Below are positions 54,042 to 61,902 of a stretch of 64,000 nt of DNA, in pieces; position 1 is the stretch's first letter; each line of letters starts with the position of its first letter. Position numbers and translations under genes: made by a program. Source of the DNA: Azospirillum sp. TSH100. Its GTDB lineage: Bacteria; Pseudomonadota; Alphaproteobacteria; Azospirillales; Azospirillaceae. The DNA is taken from positions 1 through 64,000 of the forward strand of contig NZ_CP039640.1 in NCBI RefSeq assembly GCF_004923295.1, written 5' to 3'. The notes under the pieces are model-generated. The model saw nothing but the letters and a program-made list of their open reading frames with translations, was not told the origin of the DNA and searched no databases.

Positions 54042-55184
54042 ATGCTTCAGATCGGCTTCATATCTTACAACCATCCGGCCGGAGACCTGTTTCCGCCGGC
54101 CCGGCTTCGGGCAATGCTTGCGGAAGCGGCCCTTCAGGGCGTCTCTCTGGTTCTTCTCGACAGCGGCGCCTGGGATCGGGACCGCGGCCTGATCGCCGGG
54201 GAGTGCTGGACCCCGGCCGGTTGGACCGCCGGCTGGTTCCCGCTGCCCGATCTGGTGGTGATCAGGACGGCGGCCGGTGCCGGCTGGCTCGAACTTGACG
54301 GCTGGATCCGCCGGAACCGCCCGGTCATTGCCGACTCCGCCATGGACAAGCTGGCCTTCCACGCGCTGCTGTCCGGCAGTCCGCTGAGCTCCCACGCCAT
54401 CCCGACCGTCGCCATTCCCGCCGACGCCGTGGACGCCACGCTGGCCGCCGTCTTCCGCGAGCACCGGAACGCGGTCGTGAAGCCGGTCGACGGACGCCGC
54501 GGTTTCGGCATCCAGTTCATCCATCGGGAAGCCGATGCTTCCGGTCTCGGCGGGCCGTCGGACGATGGTGGGTCGGACGATGGTGGTGTCTGGCGGGTCC
54601 AGCACGGCCGGAGCACCCTCCGCGGCACGCTGGAGGACGCGGTGGCCCATGTCCGGGCGCGGATCGCCGGCCGGCTGCATTATCGCGGCTATCTGGCGCA
54701 GCGCTTCATCCGTTCGGTGGCGGGCGACGGCCGGTCGGCCGACATCCGGGTCCATGTCCAGCGCCGGGCCGACGGTGCATGGGGCGTCACCCGCGCCTAT
54801 GTCCGGCTGGCCGAGGCGGGAAGCTTCCTGACCAACACCAGCCAGGGCGGCTACCAGGGTCCGCTCGACGGCTTCCTGCTGGGGCGGCGCGCGGCCGGGG
54901 CGGCGGACCTGCGGGACCGCATCCCCGCCCTGGCTCTGGAGGTCGCCCGGCTGATCGAGACGACCAAGCCCCTTCCGCTGTCGGAACTGGGCGTCGATCT
55001 GGCGCTGGACGACGATGGTCATCTCTGGGTGATCGAGGCCAACGCGTTTCCCCAATCCAGCCTGCACGAGCAGACCCGCGCCGAGCACGCCATCGGTTAC
55101 GCCATCGCAGTCGCCCGTGGGGAGGCTGGGGCCTGGGGAGATATGGTCTGGGGGGATATGGCTTGGGAGGACAGGGCCCGATAG
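54042..55184 (+). CDS. ATP-grasp protein, YheC/YheD- or RimK-like
   Basis: 380 residues. Motifs are VIADSAMDKLAFHALL, the ATP-binding Lys in AVVKPVDGRRGFGIQFI, and the metal-binding LGVDLALDDDGHLWVIEAN. The IEANAFPQ end motif is typical of YheC/YheD and RimK-like ligases. A tandem 14-base repeat near 54553-54585 codes for an SDDGG-rich loop. The C-terminus (WGDMVWGDMAWEDRAR) is repetitive and overlaps the convergent GT4 gene by 88 bases. It is divergent from the ATP-grasp/ACP operon, so two ligases may act in one pathway (inference). Confidence 0.82.
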   Translation: MLQIGFISYNHPAGDLFPPARLRAMLAEAALQGVSLVLLDSGAWDRDRGLIAGECWTPAGWTAGWFPLPDLVVIRTAAGAGWLELDGWIRRNRPVIADSAMDKLAFHALLSGSPLSSHAIPTVAIPADAVDATLAAVFREHRNAVVKPVDGRRGFGIQFIHREADASGLGGPSDDGGSDDGGVWRVQHGRSTLRGTLEDAVAHVRARIAGRLHYRGYLAQRFIRSVAGDGRSADIRVHVQRRADGAWGVTRAYVRLAEAGSFLTNTSQGGYQGPLDGFLLGRRAAGAADLRDRIPALALEVARLIETTKPLPLSELGVDLALDDDGHLWVIEANAFPQSSLHEQTRAEHAIGYAIAVARGEAGAWGDMVWGDMAWEDRAR

Positions 55185-56428
55185 GTGCGGTCGGCGACCA
55201 TGTTCCAGTCGAACCGGGCGGCGTAGCGGTGTGCCGTCTCCGGGTCGCCACGCGGCCGGTCGAGCGCCCTCAACATGCCGGCGGCAAGCGCCGTTTCGGA
55301 CGACAGGTCGCCCGGCAGGATCCAGCCGTCGCAGTCGAATTCCGCCAGACCGGCCCGGTTGCTGCTCAGCACCGGCGTGCCGCAGGCGAGCGCCTCGATG
55401 ACCGGCAGGCCGAAGCCCTCGGCCGCCGACGGACAGACCAGAAGTGCGGCGTCGCGGTAGAGCTGCCGCAGGACCTCGTCGGACACCGCGATGCGGAAGC
55501 GGACGCGGTCGCCAAGCCCCAGCGCCCGGCAATGCTCCTGCGCCCGATCGATCAGCGTGTCCGACGCCATGACGATCTCCAGTCCCGTCGCCGCGTGGCG
55601 GGTGGATGCGGCCAGGGACAGGAAATGCCGGTATGCCGTCAGCGTGAAGCCCAGATTCTTGCGCCGGTCCACCAGGTTCGAGACCATCAGCATGAAGGGA
55701 CGGCGGTCGGCCGGGATGTCGATCGGGATATCGGCCGGGATGCCGGCCGTGGGGGTCGCCATGGTGCTGGACGGAGTGAGAAAGACCGGATCCACCCCTT
55801 CGCCGGTGATGCATTGCACAAGGCCGGGGTGGGGCCGGGTGAGGCGGCGGAACTCCTCGGCGGTCGCCCGCGACGGGAAGAGCAGGACATCGGCTGCTTC
55901 CGCCAGATGGGTGAGCCGCCGCATGTATTCCGCCTTCACCGCATCCGGCCAGATCTCGAAATAGGCCGAGCGGTAGGTCAGCGGCACCAGATCGTGGACC
56001 ATCGCCGCATGGCGCAGCCGCTTGGGCGCGAAGAAGCCCTTGTAGAGGGCGAAGGGGTTGGGGTCGAAATAGACGGTCGCCCCCAGTGCGATCAGATCCT
56101 GTTCCAGCCTGTCGAGGGGCCGGACGCGGCTGGCGGGCACGGACGCCTCCGGAAGCAATGGCGGGAACAGATGGGCCTGCACGTCGTGCGCGACCGTCTC
56201 CGCCAGCTGCGCCGCATGGTCCAGCCGCCCCACCGTGGCCAGAAGCCGGACTCCCCGGTCCGCATGGATCCGCGCCAGACAGCGCGTCATGTTCCGGACA
56301 TAGCGGCCGATCCCGGTCATGGCCTCCGGACCGTGGAAGGTGGTTCCCTCGATGGCGACCACCGTCGCCGGCGCGGGAGGGGACGGGGAAAGGCACATGG
56401 CAGAGGTGGCCGGCAGCTCATGCAGCAT
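55097..56428 (-). CDS. GT4-type glycosyltransferase
   Basis: 443 residues with a GT-B fold. LMVSNLVDRRKNLGFTLTAY is the hinge segment, and CPSAAEGFGLPVIEALACGT carries the E-x7-E donor-site motif of family GT4. TGIGRYVRNMTRCL near the N-terminus fits the acceptor domain. It starts inside the last codons of the upstream sulfotransferase gene (11-base overlap). The Ser/Pro/Gln-rich tail is encoded in the 88-base convergent overlap with the ATP-grasp gene. Mannosyl transfer is common in this subfamily, but the donor cannot be read from the sequence. Confidence 0.9.
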   Translation of the reverse strand: MLHELPATSAMCLSPSPPAPATVVAIEGTTFHGPEAMTGIGRYVRNMTRCLARIHADRGVRLLATVGRLDHAAQLAETVAHDVQAHLFPPLLPEASVPASRVRPLDRLEQDLIALGATVYFDPNPFALYKGFFAPKRLRHAAMVHDLVPLTYRSAYFEIWPDAVKAEYMRRLTHLAEAADVLLFPSRATAEEFRRLTRPHPGLVQCITGEGVDPVFLTPSSTMATPTAGIPADIPIDIPADRRPFMLMVSNLVDRRKNLGFTLTAYRHFLSLAASTRHAATGLEIVMASDTLIDRAQEHCRALGLGDRVRFRIAVSDEVLRQLYRDAALLVCPSAAEGFGLPVIEALACGTPVLSSNRAGLAEFDCDGWILPGDLSSETALAAGMLRALDRPRGDPETAHRYAARFDWNMVADRTYRALSSQAISPQTISPQAPASPRATAMA

Positions 56429-57146
56429 AGCCGAAATGCTCCATGTAGCGGGCCAGCCGCATGGTGACGGCGACTTGCCGCTCCCGATCGAGAAGCTGCG
56501 CGTATTTGCCGATCCGGCGGTCGCCGATATGGCCGGGGTGCCATTGCGTCAGCGGATCGGCGGTTTCGCCGGGAGGCAGCCCCTTGGGAAAGCGGTCCAG
56601 CCGGTCTGCTTCGGCGATGGCGGCCCGTACGGCGTCGGGCTGCAGCCTGCGGAACAGCGCCTCGACCTGCTCGTCGCGCGGTTGCAGGCCGAGATGGCCG
56701 GCGATGGCGACGACTGTCGCCGCCCGGTCCACAAACCCGCTTTCGTAACGCAGCAGCAGGCTGCCGGGTTGCCGGGCCGCGCCGACGATTCCGTCGGCCC
56801 CATGGACCGCATAGGCCACGGCCCGGTCGAAGCCGTAGCCGAAGCGCTGCATCAGGGACACCACGGCGTCGCGCGGATCCCGGATGGTGACGATGCAGCG
56901 CGCGCCGGGATGATGGGCCAGGAATCCCGCCGGATCGCCCCAGCCGTGCGTCTTCAGCACCAGCGCCGTTCCGTCAGGCTGCGGAGGCAGGCGGGTGTCG
57001 GCATCCAGGCTTGCGGCGAAGGCGACGTGGCACGGCATCGTCAGGCGGACAAGATCGACGGCCGCGTTGAAGGCCCAGGTCGAGGCGCTGCTGAACATGC
57101 CGCAGACAAGAACGACGGGAAACGTCATCTCCAATCCGGTTCTCAT
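56418..57146 (-). CDS. Small sulfotransferase family protein
   Basis: 242 residues from ATG at 57146; ATG at 57128 is an alternative. The N-terminal phosphosulfate-binding loop is VVLVCGMFSSASTW, and the 3'-phosphate motif is CIVTIRDPRDAVVS. Both are found in PAPS-dependent sulfotransferases. The C-terminal WHPGHIGD segment also occurs in short bacterial members. It is first in a two-gene operon with a GT4, so it probably sulfates a glycoside, with PAPS from the CysD/CysNC operon on the same replicon. It has no close sequence resemblance to the larger sulfotransferase at 3247-4380. Confidence 0.82.
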   Translation of the reverse strand: MRTGLEMTFPVVLVCGMFSSASTWAFNAAVDLVRLTMPCHVAFAASLDADTRLPPQPDGTALVLKTHGWGDPAGFLAHHPGARCIVTIRDPRDAVVSLMQRFGYGFDRAVAYAVHGADGIVGAARQPGSLLLRYESGFVDRAATVVAIAGHLGLQPRDEQVEALFRRLQPDAVRAAIAEADRLDRFPKGLPPGETADPLTQWHPGHIGDRRIGKYAQLLDRERQVAVTMRLARYMEHFGYAA

Positions 57147-57152
57147 ACTCTT

Positions 57153-57170
57153 TCACGTCCTGAGACGTGA
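57153..57170. promoter_or_regulatory. Inverted repeat upstream of the sulfotransferase-GT4 operon
   Basis: TCACGTC (57153-57159) and GACGTGA (57164-57170) form a perfect seven-base dyad around CTGA, in the 123-base gap after the subtilase gene and just before the sulfotransferase start. It could be an operator or a small terminator hairpin. Confidence 0.4.
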
Positions 57171-57269
57171 CGGCCCCGGCACTTCCTGCTGCCGTGGCCG
57201 TCATTCCCATGAATATGAGAGTATGGAGATTAACGCCGGATCGGTCGAGCGAATGCGGACCGGGCGCGG

Positions 57270-58739
57270 TTACGCCGCCAGTTCGACCCCATGCACCATG
57301 TCGTGCGCATCGTACCAGACGTGCAGGCCATGGTCGGCATGCTGGAAGGCCGGGAGCAGTTCCGACGTCCAGCCGGCACCATCGGCCGTCTCCAGTGCCG
57401 CCGTGCCTGCCGACACCGCATGTCCCAGCAGGTCGCCGGCCTGAAGCTCCGCCACCTGGGCCTGGGCCTGGGCCGGGGCCTGGGCCGGGGATTGGGTGGC
57501 GAACAGGCCCTTGTCGGCGGCGACCACCAGCGTGCCGTTCCACCACATGCCGCTCTGGCCCTTGACCACGTCGTGCCCGTCGAGCGCGCCCTTGTCGTAG
57601 GTCACCGCGGCGTCGGTGGCGGCATAGCTGTGGCCGTTCACGCTGACGCTGTTGATGAACAGGTTGCGGTCCTGGCCGCCGGCGAAGCCGTCATTGTCGT
57701 ACTGGACCTGCACCTTGTGGGCGCTGTCGGCCGACAGGGTGGCGGTGAAGGCGTAATTCTTGGCCGCCGTGCCCACCGTGGCGCTGCCGACCGCATGACC
57801 GTCGACCAGCAGGGTGAAATGGGCGTTCACCCCCGCCGCCGCCGTGCCCTTGGCATTGACCAGGATGGCGGCGGTGGTGGTGGACGGAGCACCTGGATCG
57901 GGAACCGTCGGCGTCGCCGTCGTGCCATAGAGCTGGCCGATCTTCGCCAGCAGCGCCTGGGTGTCGAGGTCGGTGTAGCCGGTGCCGGCGATCGGCGTAC
58001 CGGTCTGCTTGGCCAGCGACAGGAACTCGTCCTGGGTCAGAGCGCTGCCGCGCAACGCCATGGCCTCCTGCTGGGCGAGCGCCACAGCGGCGGTCACCGC
58101 GGGCGCCGAGAAGGAGGAGCCATTGGCCGTCACCGTCCGTCCAGCCAGATCGGTCAGCCGGATGTCGGTGCCGTCGGCGCAGATGTCGGTGATGCCGGGG
58201 ACGCGCTGGGCCCAGCCCGGCATGGTGCCGTCGCCGCCCGACGCGCTGACGCAGATCGTGTTGTGGTCGGCGGCGAAATAGGACACGTCGGTCGCCGTCC
58301 CATTTTGCCCGGCATTGCCGGCGGCGGCCGAGACCAGCACCCGCTTGGCGGCGAGGCTCGCCAACTCGTCCGACAGCAGGGTGGTCATCTCCGACGTGGC
58401 GGAGCCGCCGGCCAGCGACAGGTTGACGCCGACGACGTTGTAGTCCGACGCATGGGCCACGACCCATTGCAGTGCCTGCTCGATCGCCGACCCCGATGCG
58501 GTGGAGGCGCCGTCCGGCATCACCTTCAGCGCGATGATGTTGAGGTCCGGCGCCTGTGACAGGATGCTGGAGGTCACCAGGGCGCCGTGGGTGTCGGCGT
58601 TGGGGTTGCGGGCGTCGGCGTCGTTGTTGGCGTAGTCGTGCTGATAGACCACGCGTGAAGCGGCTTCCCAGGTCGGCGACCAGCCGCTGTCGATGACGAC
58701 GATCGTCTCACCCCGGCCGGTATAGGTGCTGTTCGCCAT
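57270..58739 (-). CDS. Subtilisin-like (S8) serine protease with C-terminal CBM-like domain
   Basis: 489 residues from ATG at 58739. The catalytic triad is Asp17 (VVIDSG), His51 (DTHGALV) and Ser209 (NGSSFSAP), with the oxyanion Asn near 142 (AAAGNAG). Residues about 320-430 resemble calcium-dependent xylan-binding modules (NAHFTLLVDG, then QDRNLFINSVSVNG), as found in other type I-secreted proteins. A hexamer-repeat linker encodes PAQAPAQAQAQ. There is no Sec signal peptide, propeptide or RTX repeat. Export by a type I system of this window is inferred from domain style; a cytoplasmic role is possible. Confidence 0.85.
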   Translation of the reverse strand: MANSTYTGRGETIVVIDSGWSPTWEAASRVVYQHDYANNDADARNPNADTHGALVTSSILSQAPDLNIIALKVMPDGASTASGSAIEQALQWVVAHASDYNVVGVNLSLAGGSATSEMTTLLSDELASLAAKRVLVSAAAGNAGQNGTATDVSYFAADHNTICVSASGGDGTMPGWAQRVPGITDICADGTDIRLTDLAGRTVTANGSSFSAPAVTAAVALAQQEAMALRGSALTQDEFLSLAKQTGTPIAGTGYTDLDTQALLAKIGQLYGTTATPTVPDPGAPSTTTAAILVNAKGTAAAGVNAHFTLLVDGHAVGSATVGTAAKNYAFTATLSADSAHKVQVQYDNDGFAGGQDRNLFINSVSVNGHSYAATDAAVTYDKGALDGHDVVKGQSGMWWNGTLVVAADKGLFATQSPAQAPAQAQAQVAELQAGDLLGHAVSAGTAALETADGAGWTSELLPAFQHADHGLHVWYDAHDMVHGVELAA

Positions 58740-58859
58740 GCTGTCGGTCCCCGTCCTGCTTGCCGTCGTCGATGAAGATGCGGGGCGGAGTATGCCGGCT
58801 GGCGATGTGGCCTTCGGATGACAAGGACGGGGCGGATTTGGGCCCCGATTGACTTTGTT

Positions 58860-58898
58860 GGACAAATGTCCTAGAAATCTCTAGGTCGGTTGACCTAG
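58860..58898. promoter_or_regulatory. Cluster of palindromes, putative TetR operator
   Basis: Three overlapping inverted repeats lie 80 bases before the tetR-like gene. They are GGACA/TGTCC (58860-58871), CCTAGA/TCTAGG (58870-58885) and CTAGGTC/GACCTAG around GGTT (58881-58898). The last has perfect seven-base arms. Their position between the divergent subtilase and tetR genes suggests autoregulation, and possibly control of the protease. Confidence 0.65.
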
Positions 58899-58978
58899 AG
58901 GATATCATCGCCTTCATCCCCGACCGTTCACTCGAAGCGGTGGTGGCAGGCGGCACACAGGCGTGAGAGGACAAGGCG

Positions 58979-59572
58979 ATGGGTGCCGAAAGCACGCGCC
59001 GGCAGATCGTGGAAGCTGCCGACCGGCTCTTCTATGAGCAGGGATTCGCAGCCACCTCCTTCGCCGACATCGCTGCGGCCGTCCGGCTGTCCCGCGGCAA
59101 TTTCTATTATCACTTCAAGACGAAGGACGAGATCCTGGATGCGGTGATCGCCCTGCGCCTCGCCAACACCGGCAGGATGCTGGAGGCCTGGGAGGTCGAA
59201 ACCGGCGATCCGGCGGAGCGTATCCGCAACTTCATCCATATTCTCGTGATGAACCGGGCGAAGATCATGCAGTACGGCTGCCCGGTCGGCACGCTCTGCA
59301 ACGAACTTTCCAAACTCGATCACGTTGCCAAAGAGGATGCGGCCAGGCTCTTCACCCTGTTCCGGGATTGGCTGGCCCGCCAGTTCTCGGCACTTGGACG
59401 CGACACCGACGCCGATGCGCTTGCCATGCATCTTCTGATGCGCAGCCAGGGCGTCGCAACACTTGCCACTGCCTTCCGCGACGACGCCTTCATCCGGCGC
59501 GAGGTTGAGGACATGAGCATCTGGCTGGAGGCCCAGCGTCCCGACGCAAGCCGCCTCGACCGCCTTTTCTGA
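58979..59572 (+). CDS. TetR-family transcriptional regulator
   Basis: 197 residues from ATG at 58979, with AGAGGA upstream. The N-terminal helix-turn-helix is typical: RQIVEAADRLFYEQGF, TSFADIAAAVRLSRGNFYYH and FKTKDEILDAV. The C-terminal ligand domain has a Cys-containing segment (YGCPVGTLCNELSKL) seen in TetR proteins that respond to reactive or electrophilic compounds. It heads a short operon with yciI and tag. A palindrome cluster upstream is the likely operator. Confidence 0.92.
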   Translation: MGAESTRRQIVEAADRLFYEQGFAATSFADIAAAVRLSRGNFYYHFKTKDEILDAVIALRLANTGRMLEAWEVETGDPAERIRNFIHILVMNRAKIMQYGCPVGTLCNELSKLDHVAKEDAARLFTLFRDWLARQFSALGRDTDADALAMHLLMRSQGVATLATAFRDDAFIRREVEDMSIWLEAQRPDASRLDRLF

Positions 59573-59598
59573 CCTCATTCCCGAAGGAGTCGCTCCGC

Positions 59599-59886
59599 AT
59601 GTTCGTCGTCACGCTCAGATTTTCCGCGAACAGGGCGGAGGCCGCCAAACATATGGACGGGCACAACGCCTGGATCCGGCGCGGATTCGAGGATGGCGTC
59701 TTTCTGCTGACCGGCGGCCTTGCCGGCGGTGCCGGTGGTGCCGTTCTCGCGCACAACATCTCGCGCGACGATCTGGACGCGCGCCTGCGGGAGGATCCCT
59801 TCGTGACGGAGAGGATCGTCGATGCCGAAATCCTTGAAATCACGCCGGGCCGTGTCGACGACCGTCTGGCGTTTCTGAAGGCCTGA
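59599..59886 (+). CDS. YciI family protein
   Basis: 95 residues from ATG at 59599, with GAAGGAG nine bases upstream. It is a single small ferredoxin-like domain, with HMDGHNAWIRRGFEDGVFLL carrying the conserved His and WI/GFL features and GGAVLAHNISRDDLDARL following. YciI proteins resemble muconolactone isomerase and may act on small reactive metabolites; few have known activity. It lies 26 bases after the TetR gene and 17 bases before tag, so it is probably co-transcribed and induced with the regulator. Confidence 0.88.
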   Translation: MFVVTLRFSANRAEAAKHMDGHNAWIRRGFEDGVFLLTGGLAGGAGGAVLAHNISRDDLDARLREDPFVTERIVDAEILEITPGRVDDRLAFLKA

Positions 59887-59903
59887 CCGATGAAGGTTTA
59901 CCG

Positions 59904-60530
59904 ATGAACGCGACGATCCCCGGTCCTGACGGACGGCCACGCTGCCGCTGGTGCGCGGCGGCGCCCGAATTCTTCGCCTATCACGATACCGAATGGGGAT
60001 TTCCCGTCGGCGATGACCGCCGCCTGTTCGAGAAGCTCTGCCTGGAAGCTTTCCAGTCGGGCCTGAGCTGGCGCACCATCCTCGCCAAGCGAGAGAATTT
60101 CCGCGCGGCCTTTGAAGGGTTCGATTTCGAGCGGATCGCCGCCTTCACCCAGGCCGATGTCAAACGGCTGATGACCAACGACGGCATCGTCCGTCACCGC
60201 GGCAAGATCGAGGCGGTCGTCAACAATGCCCGGCGTGCGCGGGAACTGGTGGAGCGGGAGGGCTCCCTGGCCGCCTATGTCTGGCGTTTCGAACCGCCGG
60301 CCGAGGAGTGTGCGCCGCCGCAGACCGCCTCCACTTCCCCGGCGTCGGTCGCCCTGTCGAAGGACCTGAAGAAACGCGGCTGGTCCTTCGTCGGCCCGAC
60401 GACCGTCTATGCCTTCATGCAGGCGATGGGACTGATCAACGATCACGTCGAAGGCTGTGCGATGCATGGCGAGGTGGAGCGGGCGCGGGCCGCATTCCGG
60501 CGGCCGGGTCGGAAGATCGGCGGAGGCTGA
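59904..60530 (+). CDS. tag: DNA-3-methyladenine glycosylase I
   Basis: 208 residues. RCRWCAAAPEFFAYHDTEWG supplies the zinc-binding Cys and His, CLEAFQSGLSWRTIL the conserved catalytic-site Glu, and LINDHVEGCAMHG the second zinc pair, all as in E. coli Tag. It removes 3-methyladenine from alkylated DNA. It is the third gene of the tetR-yciI-tag operon. Together with a Cys-containing regulator this suggests a response to alkylating or electrophilic stress. Confidence 0.95.
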   Translation: MNATIPGPDGRPRCRWCAAAPEFFAYHDTEWGFPVGDDRRLFEKLCLEAFQSGLSWRTILAKRENFRAAFEGFDFERIAAFTQADVKRLMTNDGIVRHRGKIEAVVNNARRARELVEREGSLAAYVWRFEPPAEECAPPQTASTSPASVALSKDLKKRGWSFVGPTTVYAFMQAMGLINDHVEGCAMHGEVERARAAFRRPGRKIGGG

Positions 60531-60549
60531 GCCTTTCCGCTTATGCGCC

Positions 60550-60571
60550 CCTTATGCGACGGCGCATAAGG
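60550..60571. terminator. Hairpin downstream of tag
   Basis: CCTTATGCG (60550-60558) and CGCATAAGG (60563-60571) form a perfect nine-base stem with an ACGG loop. CTTATGCG also occurs just before it at 60540-60547. It is likely the end of the tetR-yciI-tag transcript; no T-run follows. Confidence 0.55.
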
Positions 60572-60639
60572 ATGGGGCTGGCTCTCTCCGCCCGACGCCC
60601 CACCTGTTGAGCGGAAGCCACGGAAGACGGAGCAGCGCT

Positions 60640-61713
60640 GTGGGAGGGGTTTGGCAGGGAGTCTGGAAAAGGGTGCCGGTCCGATATCGCTGGGGCCTTG
60701 CAGCTCTCGCCTTCGTGCCGTCCGCCGCATTCGCCCAGGCTCCCGCCGGTGCGCCGGCGCTGGAGGTGCCGGTGCGCTGCCGGATCGGGACGGACTGCTT
60801 CGTCCAGAATTATGTCGATGCCGATCCGGGGCCGGGGATGCGGGACTTCGCCTGCGGGCGACTGAGCTATGACGGGCACAAGGGGACCGATTTCCGGCTG
60901 ACCGACCTGGAGGCGATGCGGCGCGGGGTGGCGGTGGTGGCCGCCGCCCCCGGCACGGTGGCCCGCGTGCGCGACGGGATGGACGACGTCAGCATCCGGC
61001 AGAGCGGTGGCGCGCCGGCCGGGCGTGAGGCCGGCAATGCGGTGGTGGTCGACCATGGCAACGGCTGGGAGACCCAGTACAGCCACCTGAAGCGCGGCAG
61101 CATCGCGGTCAAGCCGGGTGACCGGGTGGAGGCGGGCACGGTGCTGGCCCAGGTCGGGCTGTCCGGCAACACCGAATTCCCCCATGTCGATTTCGGCATC
61201 CGCCATGACGGCCATACCCTCGACCCCTACACCGGGAAGGAGGTCGGGATCGGGGAGGCGCCGGCCTGTTCCGCCGATCAGGCTGCCGCAGCGGTTCCGT
61301 CGGGCACGCTGTGGAGCGCCGAGGCGCGCCGGACGCTCGCCTACCGGCCGAGCGCCGTGCTCGGCGCCGGTCTGGCGCCCGAGGCGCCGAAGGCGGAGGT
61401 GGCCCGGAATGGCGGTTATGGCTATGGCGGCCGGCCAATGCCGGCCGACACGCCGGTGCTGGGCGTGTGGACGGAGCTGATGGGCGGACGCCAGAGCGAC
61501 CGGGTGACGCTGGAGGTCACCGGGCCCGACGGACGCCGCCTGTTCCGCAACGAGGGCGCTGTGCCGCGTCCGCTGGCCGTGCTGTTTTTCGGCACCGAGG
61601 TGAAGAAGCCCGCCCCCTGTCCTTGGGCGCCCGGTCCCTACCGGGTGACGGTGACGCTGCGCCATGGCGACGAGACGGTGCTGCGGGAGGAGCGGCGGGT
61701 GGAGTTGCGCTGA
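60640..61713 (+). CDS. M23-family (LytM-like) peptidase or degenerate homologue, exported
   Basis: 357 residues from GTG at 60640, with ACGGAG upstream; this start gives a clean signal peptide (basic start, then WGLAALAFVPSAAFAQA). The zinc motif H-x3-D is present as His80/Asp84 in YDGHKGTDF, and His149 lies in YSHLKRG. The usual final H-x-H is HVD (His182/Asp184) in EFPHVDFGIRHDG. Active LytM enzymes use the second His as a ligand or base, so this protein may be inactive or altered. The C-terminal 100 residues form a beta-rich domain of unknown role. Periplasmic, cell-wall-related function is expected. Confidence 0.85.
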   Translation: MGGVWQGVWKRVPVRYRWGLAALAFVPSAAFAQAPAGAPALEVPVRCRIGTDCFVQNYVDADPGPGMRDFACGRLSYDGHKGTDFRLTDLEAMRRGVAVVAAAPGTVARVRDGMDDVSIRQSGGAPAGREAGNAVVVDHGNGWETQYSHLKRGSIAVKPGDRVEAGTVLAQVGLSGNTEFPHVDFGIRHDGHTLDPYTGKEVGIGEAPACSADQAAAAVPSGTLWSAEARRTLAYRPSAVLGAGLAPEAPKAEVARNGGYGYGGRPMPADTPVLGVWTELMGGRQSDRVTLEVTGPDGRRLFRNEGAVPRPLAVLFFGTEVKKPAPCPWAPGPYRVTVTLRHGDETVLREERRVELR

Positions 61714-61902
61714 CCGGGTTGAGCGGGGTGTGCCAAAGACGACTGAAAGGGCGAGGCAAGTGACAAGTGGTATGGCCAAGGCATTTGTCACGAAATGAAC
61801 ACCGCGATTCCGTGCGAAAGGATACATTCCAAAGGATAACGATACCTCTTTATTAAGTATTCCTGCCCTGTGATTGCCCGGTATCGGCAAGGCAATCCGG
61901 CA

